DNA of 22,394 bases from Actinobacillus sp. (lineage in GTDB: Bacteria > Pseudomonadota > Gammaproteobacteria > Enterobacterales > Pasteurellaceae), in assembly GCA_020026075.1 (NCBI GenBank), contig JAHHQZ010000029.1, positions 1 through 22,394 on the forward strand. The letters run 5' to 3'. The position numbers and the translations under genes were made by a program. Each line of letters begins with the position of its first letter. Position 1 is the stretch's first letter. The notes below the pieces were generated by a model, which did no database searches, had not been told where the DNA came from, and worked only from the letters and a program-made list of their open reading frames with translations. Shown piece by piece: positions 15,740 through 21,956 of this stretch.

Positions 15740-15766
15740 GCCGCTAACCCTGTTAGCGGCATTTTT
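15740..15766 (+). terminator. Terminator/attenuator between alaS and csrA
   Basis: The perfect 9-bp stem GCCGCTAAC/GTTAGCGGC has a 3-nt loop and is followed by ATTTTT. It lies 9 nt past the alaS stop and 14 nt before csrA, whose ribosome-binding site (AAGGAAA) follows at once. Confidence 0.82.
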
Positions 15767-15780
15767 CTAAGGAAAAATCT

Positions 15781-15972
15781 ATGCTGATTCTTTCACGCCG
15801 TGTGGGCGAGCGTTTTATCATTAGCGATGATATCGTAGTAACTGTGCTGGGCATTTCTGGCGGACAAGTCAAGCTGGGCATTGATGCACCAGCAGATAAA
15901 ACGATTTTACGTGAAGAAATTTACCAACGCCTGTGCAAAGAAAAAGCACAATCAACCAATTTGGATAAATAA
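15781..15972 (+). CDS. csrA: Carbon storage regulator CsrA
   Basis: CsrA is a dimeric RNA-binding protein that blocks or stabilises mRNAs by binding GGA motifs. The 63-residue product has LSRRVGE at the N-terminus, with Leu4, Arg6 and Arg7 of the RNA-binding face, and the C-terminal REEIYQR with Arg44. Position 5 is Ser rather than the usual Thr. The segment usually reading VSVHREE is DKTILREE, so His43 is Leu and Val42 is Ile. The fold and key arginines are kept, but the protein is less like E. coli CsrA than the neighbouring genes are like theirs. The start has AAGGAAA upstream; galU begins 1 nt after its stop. Confidence 0.94.
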   Translation: MLILSRRVGERFIISDDIVVTVLGISGGQVKLGIDAPADKTILREEIYQRLCKEKAQSTNLDK

Positions 15973-15973
15973 A

Positions 15974-16861
15974 ATGAAAGCCATTATACCTGTCGCTGGT
16001 CTCGGCACCCGAATGCTGCCAGCCACGAAAGCGATCCCCAAAGAAATGCTAACCCTCGTTGACAAACCTTTGATTCAATATGTGGTGCAAGAATGCGTAG
16101 CAGCGGGCATTAAAGAAATTATTCTCGTCACCCATTCTTCAAAAAACGCCATTGAGAACCACTTTGACACTTCATTTGAGCTAGAAACAATGCTCGAAAA
16201 ACGGGTCAAACGCCAGTTGCTCAATGAAGTGCGCTCCATTTGCCCACCTGACGTAACAATTATGCACGTTCGTCAAGGGCAAGCAAAAGGCTTAGGACAC
16301 GCCGTGCTTTGCGGTTTGCCACTTGTAGGGCGTGAACCTTTTGCCGTAATACTACCTGACGTTTTACTCGCTGATTTTACAGCGAACCAGCACACAGAAA
16401 ATTTAAGTGCAATGATCAAACGTTTTGAAGAAACGCACGTCAGCCAAATTATGGTATCCCCAGTGCCTGATGATGAAATTTCCCAATACGGCATCGTAAA
16501 CTGCGGCACTACAACGCTCACAAGCGGTGAAAGCTCGCCTATTCAGCAAATTGTAGAAAAACCACGCTTAGAAGATGCGCCATCGAACCTTGCCGTTGTC
16601 GGACGCTATGTCTTTTCAGAAACCATTTGGGATCTACTAAAAAGAACGCCAATGGGTGTGGGCGATGAAATTCAGCTCACCGATGCCATTGATCTTTTAA
16701 TCGAAAAAGAGCCGGTGGATGCTTACTGTATGAAAGGTAAAACCTTTGATTGCGGCAATAAATTAGGCTATATGCAGGCTTTTGTGGAGTATGGTTTACA
16801 CCATCCAGGATTGCGTGAGAATTTCAAAGCGTACTTAAAAGATCTCGCTCAAACCTTATAA
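15974..16861 (+). CDS. galU: UTP-glucose-1-phosphate uridylyltransferase
   Basis: GalU makes UDP-glucose from UTP and glucose 1-phosphate for LPS core, capsule and galactose metabolism. The 295-residue product opens with MKAIIPVAGLGTRMLPATK, the nucleotide-binding signature, followed by KEMLTLVDKPLIQYVV. It later has GLGHAVLCG, the metal-site ILPDVLL, and GNKLGYMQAF. The ATG at 15974 is chosen because the protein family starts there; the open frame extends upstream across csrA without support. It follows csrA by 1 nt and is probably translationally coupled to it. A GC-rich hairpin terminator follows at 16897. Confidence 0.97.
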   Translation: MKAIIPVAGLGTRMLPATKAIPKEMLTLVDKPLIQYVVQECVAAGIKEIILVTHSSKNAIENHFDTSFELETMLEKRVKRQLLNEVRSICPPDVTIMHVRQGQAKGLGHAVLCGLPLVGREPFAVILPDVLLADFTANQHTENLSAMIKRFEETHVSQIMVSPVPDDEISQYGIVNCGTTTLTSGESSPIQQIVEKPRLEDAPSNLAVVGRYVFSETIWDLLKRTPMGVGDEIQLTDAIDLLIEKEPVDAYCMKGKTFDCGNKLGYMQAFVEYGLHHPGLRENFKAYLKDLAQTL

Positions 16862-16881
16862 ATTTATCAATCTATAAGGCT

Positions 16882-16897
16882 AGACGGCTAGATTGCA
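16882..16897. promoter_or_regulatory. Possible MetJ operator (tandem met-box-like 8-mers)
   Basis: AGACGGCT (7 of 8 matches to the met-box AGACGTCT) is followed directly by AGATTGCA (4 of 8). The same stretch can be read as an exact-spacing 8-bp tandem, GGCTAGAC then GGCTAGAT (16878-16893). MetJ binds tandem 8-mers, and metJ starts 58 nt downstream. The second box is weak, so the call is tentative. Confidence 0.35.
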
Positions 16898-16930
16898 AAG
16901 GGGGTATTTTTTGCGTAAAATACCCCTTTT
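16897..16930 (+). terminator. galU terminator
   Basis: The stem AAAGGGGGTATTTT/AAAATACCCCTTTT (one G-T pair) has a 6-nt loop, and its own 3' arm ends in TTTT. It lies 36 nt past the galU stop. Confidence 0.8.
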
Positions 16931-16938
16931 CTCATACT
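16911..16938 (+). promoter_or_regulatory. Candidate metJ promoter overlapping the galU terminator
   Basis: TTGCGT (16911-16916), a 16-bp spacer and CATACT (16933-16938) would start transcription about 10 nt before the metJ ribosome-binding site. The -35 lies in the loop and 3' arm of the galU terminator. The match is moderate. Confidence 0.35.
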
Positions 16939-16955
16939 GAAACTAAGGATATTTT

Positions 16956-17201
16956 ATGGCAGACTGGAACGGCGAATACATCAGCCCTTACGCAGAACAT
17001 GGCAAAAAAAGCGAACAAGTCAAAAAAATTACCGTATCCATTCCATTAAAAGTGTTGGAAATTCTCACCAACGAACGCACTCGCCGCCAAGTAAATAATC
17101 TCCGCCACGCCACTAACAGCGAATTACTATGTGAAGCCTTTTTACACGCCTTCACAGGTCAACCACTCCCAACAGACGAGGAACTTGCTAAAAAAGACTA
17201 A
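16956..17201 (+). CDS. metJ: Methionine repressor MetJ, C-terminally short
   Basis: MetJ represses methionine-biosynthesis genes with S-adenosylmethionine as corepressor. Residues 1-75 are almost identical to E. coli MetJ (GEYISPYAEHGKKSEQVKK, the DNA-contacting strand KKITVSIP at 23-30, RTRRQVNNLRHATNSELLCE and HAFTGQPLP). The product stops at 81 residues (ELAKKD), whereas MetJ is normally about 105 and ends in an EIPE...WEY tail that includes helix C. The other frames downstream hold no remnant of that tail. A palindromic repeat starts 14 nt after the stop. The ribbon-helix-helix core and SAM-contacting part remain, so it may still repress, with altered stability. AAGGAT precedes ATG. Confidence 0.92.
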   Translation: MADWNGEYISPYAEHGKKSEQVKKITVSIPLKVLEILTNERTRRQVNNLRHATNSELLCEAFLHAFTGQPLPTDEELAKKD

Positions 17202-17214
17202 CTCGAATTAAGTG

Positions 17215-17248
17215 CTAGGTCGGAATTTTTGTAAAAATTCCGGCGTAG
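17215..17248. repeat. Full-length dispersed palindromic repeat
   Basis: This is the most complete copy: CTAGGTCGGAATTTTT (17215-17230), GT, then AAAAATTCCGGCGTAG (17233-17248). The inner 10-bp arms CGGAATTTTT/AAAAATTCCG are perfect and the outer CTA/TAG also pair. It lies just after the shortened metJ and before a separate terminator. Confidence 0.8.
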
Positions 17249-17267
17249 GTAAAATCGGCAAGCAAAC

Positions 17268-17295
17268 AAATACCGCCTTGTGAGCGGTATTTTTG
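17268..17295 (+). terminator. Terminator after metJ (possibly bidirectional)
   Basis: The stem AAATACCGC/GCGGTATTT with a 7-nt loop is followed by TTG on the plus strand after the T-rich arm. Convergent katG ends at 17308, and on the minus strand the hairpin is followed by GTTTG, a weaker tail. Confidence 0.75.
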
Positions 17296-17307
17296 TTGAG
17301 TGAATGA

Positions 17308-19518
17308 TTACAGCAGATCGAAACGATCGTTATTCATTACTTTCGTCCAAGCTTTAACAAAGTCACGTACGAATTTTTCACGGTTATCGTCTTGGGCATA
17401 GTGTTCAGCGTAGGCACGCAATACTGAATTTGAACCGAATACAAGATCCACACGGTTTGCTGTGAATTTAGTTTCGCCTGTTTTGCGGTCGATAATGTGG
17501 TAAAGATTATCAGCCACTGGCTGCCAGCGGTTGTTCATATCGGTTAAGTTGACGAAGAAGTCGTTGCTTAACACGCCAAGACGTTGAGTGAATACGCCTT
17601 CTTTGCTGTGGGCAAAGTTGGTATCTAAGACGCGCATACCGCCCACTAGCACGGTCATTTCTACTGCGGTTAAGCCGAGTAATTGTGCTTTATCGAGCAG
17701 TAATTCTTCTGGCTCTACTGCATATTTGGTTTTCACAAAGTTGCGGAAACCATCGTGCAACGGTTCGAGTACATCAAAAGAGGCGGCGTCAGTTTGCTCG
17801 GCGGTTGCATCCCCACGTCCGCTGGTAAATGGCACAGCGACCTCAAAGCCTGCTGCTTTAATGGCGTTTTCTAAGCCAACCACGCCACCAAGCACGATTA
17901 AATCTGCCAAGCTCACGCCCGTACTGGATTGCACTTTAATTTGATTAAGTGAATTTAGTACGTTGGCAAGGCGTTCAGGCTCATTGCCCACCCAGTCTTT
18001 TTGTGGAGCGAGGGCAATACGTGCGCCATTGGCACCACCACGATAATCCGAGCCACGATAGGTGCGTGCGCTGTCCCAAGCGGTTGTGATCAAGTCGCTA
18101 TCACTTAAACCTGATGCACGAATTTGTGCTTTTAATTCACTAATTTCTTCACCACTAAGCACTTTGCCTGCTGGAATTGGATCTTGCCAAATGAGATCTT
18201 CTGCTGGCACATCGCTACCAAGATAACGAGATTTTGGTCCTAAATCACGGTGTGTTAATTTAAACCACGCACGTGCGAAAACTTCAGAAAAATAGGCTTG
18301 ATCTTCGGCGAAACGGCGAGAAATTTTGTTGTATTCTGGATCAATTTTTAATGCCATATCCGCATCAGTCATAATTGGCATACGGCGTTTGCTTGGATCG
18401 TGCGCATCAAGTGGCATATCTTTTTCTTCAATGTGCATAGGTTCCCATTGCCAAGCACCAGCTGGGGATTTTTTCAACCACCAGTCGTGATCCATTAGCA
18501 TTTTAAAGTAGCCGTTATCCCATTGGGTTGGGTGCGTGGTCCAAGCGCCTTCAATACCGCTGGTTACCGTGTCGCCACCATTGCCTGTACCGTTTTGATT
18601 CACCCAGCCTAAGCCTTGTTCTTGTAATGCCGCATTTTCTGGGTTCTCCCCAACCAGTGCTGCATTGCCATTGCCGTGACATTTACCCACCGTATGTCCA
18701 CCAGCGGTGAGAGCAACAGTTTCTTCATCATTCATCGCCATACGTGCGAAGGTTACACGCATATCATGTGCAGTTTTTAGCGGATCTGGCTTACCACCCA
18801 CCCCTTCAGGGTTCACATAAATTAAGCCCATTTGTACCGCAGCAAGCGGATTTTCTAAGGCTTCACGATTTTCTTCATCGCTATAACGCTTGTCGCCAGC
18901 GGCAAGCCAATCACGTTCTTCACCCCAGTAAATATCTTTTTCAGGGTGCCAAATATCTTCACGTCCGCCGCCAAAACCAAAGGTTTTCAAGCCCATTGTT
19001 TCATAGGCCATATTACCTGCGAGAATAATTAAATCCGCCCAAGATAATGCATTACCGTATTTTTTCTTAATCGGCCAAAGTAGGCGGCGAGCTTTGTCTA
19101 AGTTGGCATTGTCAGGCCAAGAGTTGAGTGGTGCGAAACGCTGATTACCTGTTGACGCACCGCCACGCCCATCGGTTGTACGATATGAACCTGCTTGGTG
19201 CCACGCCATACGCACCATTAAACCGCCATAATTTCCCCAGTCGGCAGGCCACCAGTCTTGGCTTTCCGTCATTAAGTTTTTCAAGTCCGCTTTAACAGCC
19301 TCTAAATCCAATTTAGAAAAGGCTTCACGGTAGTTGAAGTTTTCATCAAAAGGATTCGTTTTGCGATCGTGCTGATGCAAAATATCTAAGTTTAAGGAAT
19401 GAGGAAAAAAGGATTTTAGTTCGTCATCTGTGTTGGTTACTGCACCGTGTGCAATAGGGCAGCCAGATGTTTTCACTTGCGTTTGATGATGCACTGGGCA
19501 TTTTGATTGGTTACTCAT
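17308..19518 (-). CDS. katG: Catalase-peroxidase KatG
   Basis: KatG is a haem enzyme that removes hydrogen peroxide by both catalase and peroxidase reactions. The 736-residue product has the full duplicated class I peroxidase architecture. Visible active-site residues are Arg103, Trp106 and His107 in VRMAWHQAGSYR, and proximal His275 in TAGGHTVGK. The Met-Tyr-Trp adduct required for catalase activity is complete: Trp106, Tyr234 (LIYVNPEG) and Met260 (ARMAMND). I choose the ATG at 19516-19518 (MSNQSKCPVHH) because GGAG lies 6 nt upstream; the longer frame adds 38 residues without support. There is no signal peptide. It is monocistronic, with an 18-bp palindrome at 19609-19626 upstream. Confidence 0.97.
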   Translation of the reverse strand: MSNQSKCPVHHQTQVKTSGCPIAHGAVTNTDDELKSFFPHSLNLDILHQHDRKTNPFDENFNYREAFSKLDLEAVKADLKNLMTESQDWWPADWGNYGGLMVRMAWHQAGSYRTTDGRGGASTGNQRFAPLNSWPDNANLDKARRLLWPIKKKYGNALSWADLIILAGNMAYETMGLKTFGFGGGREDIWHPEKDIYWGEERDWLAAGDKRYSDEENREALENPLAAVQMGLIYVNPEGVGGKPDPLKTAHDMRVTFARMAMNDEETVALTAGGHTVGKCHGNGNAALVGENPENAALQEQGLGWVNQNGTGNGGDTVTSGIEGAWTTHPTQWDNGYFKMLMDHDWWLKKSPAGAWQWEPMHIEEKDMPLDAHDPSKRRMPIMTDADMALKIDPEYNKISRRFAEDQAYFSEVFARAWFKLTHRDLGPKSRYLGSDVPAEDLIWQDPIPAGKVLSGEEISELKAQIRASGLSDSDLITTAWDSARTYRGSDYRGGANGARIALAPQKDWVGNEPERLANVLNSLNQIKVQSSTGVSLADLIVLGGVVGLENAIKAAGFEVAVPFTSGRGDATAEQTDAASFDVLEPLHDGFRNFVKTKYAVEPEELLLDKAQLLGLTAVEMTVLVGGMRVLDTNFAHSKEGVFTQRLGVLSNDFFVNLTDMNNRWQPVADNLYHIIDRKTGETKFTANRVDLVFGSNSVLRAYAEHYAQDDNREKFVRDFVKAWTKVMNNDRFDLL

Positions 19519-19552
19519 ATTAATCTCCAAATGTCGTTGAAAAACTTGATAT

Positions 19553-19581
19553 AAATTACCAATCAAAAAGAATGTATTCAA
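19553..19581 (-). promoter_or_regulatory. Candidate katG promoter
   Basis: On the minus strand TTGAAT (19576-19581), a 17-bp spacer and TAATTT (19553-19558) lie 35-63 nt upstream of the katG start. The hexamers are moderate, with ideal spacing. Confidence 0.45.
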
Positions 19582-19608
19582 TAATGTGTTACCTATTGAT
19601 TTAATCGT

Positions 19609-19626
19609 AATTATTGAACAATAATT
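19609..19626. promoter_or_regulatory. Perfect 18-bp palindrome upstream of katG
   Basis: AATTATTG (19609-19616), AA, CAATAATT (19619-19626) is a perfect inverted repeat. It is centred about 70 bp upstream of the candidate katG transcription start. It could be an operator for an oxidative-stress or metal-responsive regulator; it does not match the OxyR or Fur consensus well by eye. There is no T-tail or nearby upstream gene to suggest a terminator. Confidence 0.4.
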
Positions 19627-19717
19627 AAACAAATCATAAATTCCCCAAATGCTACGCCGTTATTTTTTGCAATATTTTGAAAGCAACTTCACCAATATAT
19701 CCACGTGATCGCAAAAT

Positions 19718-19739
19718 TTTTGCGATCAAGCTCACAATT
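19718..19739 (+). promoter_or_regulatory. Competence regulatory element (CRP-S site) of the com operon
   Basis: TGCGA (19721-19725), six bases (TCAAGC) and TCACA (19732-19736), preceded by TTT, match the CRP-S (competence, Sxy-dependent) half-site TTTTGCGATC on the left and a standard CRP half on the right. It lies 57 nt upstream of the first pilin-like gene. In H. influenzae the comNOPQ operon is controlled by such an element. The left half also forms a 21-nt palindrome with a second GATCGCAAAA at 19707-19716. Confidence 0.72.
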
Positions 19740-19770
19740 CTAGGCTGGAATATTCGCCAATTTTTTGACA
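19737..19770. repeat. Dispersed palindromic repeat, degenerate copy
   Basis: ATTCTAGGCTGGAATATTCG is followed by CCAATTTTTTGACA. The left half matches CTAGGCCGGAATTTTT with a few changes, and the right part resembles the TTTTTGAC seen in the copy at 12066. It lies between the CRP-S site and the first com gene, inside the likely promoter. Confidence 0.4.
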
Positions 19771-19795
19771 AACATTAGACTAGGCATCAGTTAAA

Positions 19796-20359
19796 ATGAT
19801 GTGGGATAAGTCTTGTTTGAATAATTTGTTTTCAGTCAACCGATCTCGTGCCGGCGTAACCTTAATTGAACTACTAATGGTGATGAGTTTAATGGCGAGT
19901 GCGTTAATTTTTGTCGTTCCAAGTTGGCATAACGTTCAAGAAAAAGTGTTATTGACACAAGAACAGCAAGGTGTGGCGATGTTTTTAAAAACGGTGCAGC
20001 TTAAAGCCGCACAAGAAGGACGAACGTGGGTACTGGTTGGGCATTCGTATGCAAGGCAAGGTCGGAATAATTGGTGTTTATTTGCACAAGCCCTCCGTGT
20101 ACCACGTTGCGACTGTGCCAATCCTGCCACTTGCCCTGCGGATACCTTAATGTACCACGCAAGACATCCACGAACGGTAGCACTGCATTTAACGTCAAGT
20201 TATCCACAAACTTTTGTGCATATTAATGGGCTACGACAAACACAAAATAGCCACTGTTTTACCTTACAAGCGAAAACCGATTACGTGGGCTTTTATTTAA
20301 GAAATGAGAAAATTTTGAGCGGAAAAATCAGAAATAGTCGTTGTGGGAGTTCGCAATGA
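19796..20359 (+). CDS. comN: Competence prepilin-like protein (ComN-type)
   Basis: This is a type IV pilin-like minor subunit, probably part of the DNA-uptake pseudopilus. The product (187 aa as drawn) has a prepilin peptidase site, RAG followed by VTLIELLMVM, with Glu at +5 of the mature chain and a hydrophobic stem. A Cys-rich globular domain follows (RVPRCDCANPATCPAD). The start is uncertain: neither tandem ATG at 19796 has a Shine-Dalgarno and the leader would be 19 residues, long for this class, so an internal TTG is possible. It is the first of four overlapping pilin-like genes behind a CRP-S site, an arrangement I recall for comN-comO-comP-comQ in H. influenzae. The exact orthologue name is inferred from order. 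Confidence 0.78.
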   Translation: MMWDKSCLNNLFSVNRSRAGVTLIELLMVMSLMASALIFVVPSWHNVQEKVLLTQEQQGVAMFLKTVQLKAAQEGRTWVLVGHSYARQGRNNWCLFAQALRVPRCDCANPATCPADTLMYHARHPRTVALHLTSSYPQTFVHINGLRQTQNSHCFTLQAKTDYVGFYLRNEKILSGKIRNSRCGSSQ

Positions 20360-21081
20360 GCAAAGCTTTTGCACGAGGGCAAACCCTTGTTGGCACTTTG
20401 TTGGCTATTAGTCTTGGCACCCTATTATTGCTGGTGCTACTAACGTGGTTTAGCCGCACGCAATGGGCGCAGAAGAACCTCCGAGAGCGTTTGCATTTAC
20501 AGCAGGTATTACAACAAAAATTGCAACTCATCGTAAAAGATGTACGCCGTATTGGCTACTTGGCGATCCCTTCTCGTGCGACACCCATTTTACAAACCAA
20601 TCTCAAGGCTTTTACGCAAAATTCACAGGGGCGATTATTTAGCATTGGGCATAAATTAGGCGAAACACCACAAAGCTGTTTAGTGTTTGCTTACGATATG
20701 GATCATTCAGGCTGCTTTGGTTCAACATTCACACAGCAACGTTGTTTGTTGCAAGGTCGAAATAATTCTAATGAATTGTACCGTGAAATGTTTGGCTTTC
20801 GCTTAAATCAAGGGCGTTTGGAAACTCGTGGACGCAAGGGGATCTCACAAAATTGCACAAAGGCGCAATGTCGCCAGTATTTGAGTGCCGCCGCCTGCCA
20901 AGAAAGCCACTGGCAGAATGTGCTAGATGAAACCCAGATACGGCTCGATGAATTGCAATTTCAGCTGTCTACAAGCCCCACTGGCAAAAAGGCAATGCAT
21001 ATTTTATTAGTGGGTCATTGGCAAAATAATCCTCGCATTCGTTACAGCACCACAGCGGTTGTTCCTTTGATGAATGAGTAA
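20356..21081 (+). CDS. comO: Competence prepilin-like protein (ComO-type)
   Basis: This is the second pilin-like gene (241 aa). The short leader MSKAFARG is followed by QTLVGTLLAISLGTLLLLVL, a prepilin-type Gly cleavage site with a hydrophobic stem; the usual Glu at +5 is Gly. The rest is a soluble domain with several Cys residues (ENSHW-like SCLVF, SGCFG, QRCLL, NCTKAQC, AACQES), resembling PpdB-type minor pseudopilins. The ATG at 20356 overlaps the comN stop (ATGA), and GGGAG lies 6 nt upstream, so the two are translationally coupled. The name follows operon order as in H. influenzae. Confidence 0.75.
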   Translation: MSKAFARGQTLVGTLLAISLGTLLLLVLLTWFSRTQWAQKNLRERLHLQQVLQQKLQLIVKDVRRIGYLAIPSRATPILQTNLKAFTQNSQGRLFSIGHKLGETPQSCLVFAYDMDHSGCFGSTFTQQRCLLQGRNNSNELYREMFGFRLNQGRLETRGRKGISQNCTKAQCRQYLSAAACQESHWQNVLDETQIRLDELQFQLSTSPTGKKAMHILLVGHWQNNPRIRYSTTAVVPLMNE

Positions 21082-21086
21082 ATGTT

Positions 21087-21956
21087 ATGCAACAAAATAC
21101 ATTAAAACGAACGCCATTTTTTCAAAAAAAATTCCGGCCTGCGGCAAGTAATCTATTGGTGTTAATGCTGTTTAGCTCACTGATGGCGATGATTTTATGG
21201 TGGCAAGGCGAGAATTTTGCTGGGTTCGCCCAGTTAAATCACATTGCAAAGCAGGATATGCAACAAAGCTTACAGCAACAATACGCTTGGCGACTGTTTG
21301 TCCAGCAGGATCTGCCTTTGCTTAAGATAACCGCACAACAGCATTGCACCAAGCTAACGGATCCACTGTTTGACGTACAAGATCGCCCTAATTTTGTTCG
21401 TTTAAACCGACAAAATTTTCCCAAAAATTCCAGCCTTCTATTAAATGAGCCATTGCCAAACAGCCTTGCATCGTGGCGGAAATTTTTTCAACAAAGTGCC
21501 GCTCAGAAAATTTGGTGTAAAGCACAAACGCTCTTTAATGATCGCCCCAAGAAAAAAATGGAAAAAACACAATGGCATATTGTGAACGAGTTGCTACTAA
21601 ACCATTATTTGACGAATAAGCAACTTATCCCCATAGCCACAAGCTCGGATATCCCATTGATTTTAAAGAAAAAAGTTGCGCCATTTTATGTGCTTAATCA
21701 GCAAAATAACGTTGTTGAAATTCACGGTAAGGTGAAAACTGTGATTTTAAGTACTGGCAACATACAAATAAAAGGCAAAGGCATTTTGCACGGAGCGCTG
21801 GTGGCAAAAGGAGCTGTGGTAATTGCACCGCAAGCGAAGACTGATTTTCGTTATAACAAAGAGATAGTAGACAAAGCGATGAAAATGTATGCGAGCTGGC
21901 AGTTAGATACAGAACGTTTTAAGCAACTTTCACAGCGAGGTTGGCGTGATTTTTAA
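21087..21956 (+). CDS. comP: Competence operon protein (ComP-type)
   Basis: This is the third gene of the run (289 aa). A basic N-terminus (LKRTPFFQKKFRP) is followed by one membrane segment (about 20-39, AASNLLVLMLFSSLMAMIL) and a large extracytoplasmic domain. No clear G/A-x-x-x-x-E prepilin motif is seen; the AAS junction before the hydrophobic stretch is the only candidate. By position it corresponds to H. influenzae comP, a DUF-type protein of the DNA-uptake pilus genes. Two half-copies of the dispersed repeat lie inside the coding sequence, one encoding KKFRPA and one encoding FPKNSSLL. It starts 5 nt after the comO stop and overlaps the next gene by 11 nt. Confidence 0.7.
   Translation: MQQNTLKRTPFFQKKFRPAASNLLVLMLFSSLMAMILWWQGENFAGFAQLNHIAKQDMQQSLQQQYAWRLFVQQDLPLLKITAQQHCTKLTDPLFDVQDRPNFVRLNRQNFPKNSSLLLNEPLPNSLASWRKFFQQSAAQKIWCKAQTLFNDRPKKKMEKTQWHIVNELLLNHYLTNKQLIPIATSSDIPLILKKKVAPFYVLNQQNNVVEIHGKVKTVILSTGNIQIKGKGILHGALVAKGAVVIAPQAKTDFRYNKEIVDKAMKMYASWQLDTERFKQLSQRGWRDF
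21122..21140. repeat. Dispersed repeat half-copy inside comP
   Basis: TCAAAAAAAATTCCGGCCTG matches the consensus half AAAAATTCCGGCCTAG exactly through CCT, and is in frame as KKFRPA. No opposing half is present upstream within 20 nt. Confidence 0.6.
21411..21435. repeat. Second dispersed repeat copy inside comP
   Basis: AAAATTTTCCCAAAAATTCC followed by AGCCT is the AAAAATTCC-GCC half with one change (CCAGCC for CCGGCC, the same change as in the terminator at 10872), with an AATTTT stretch on its left. Confidence 0.5.

Noticed and set aside
17190..17215. Frameshift in the A-run (CTAAAAAAGAC) as cause of the short MetJ
   Set aside because: Neither alternative frame restores the expected C-terminal tail, so a simple frameshift does not explain it; true loss is more likely.
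19519..19632. 38-residue N-terminal extension of KatG
   Set aside because: It has no ribosome-binding site and reads through the promoter region; the ATG at 19518 has GGAG at correct spacing and gives the usual protein start.
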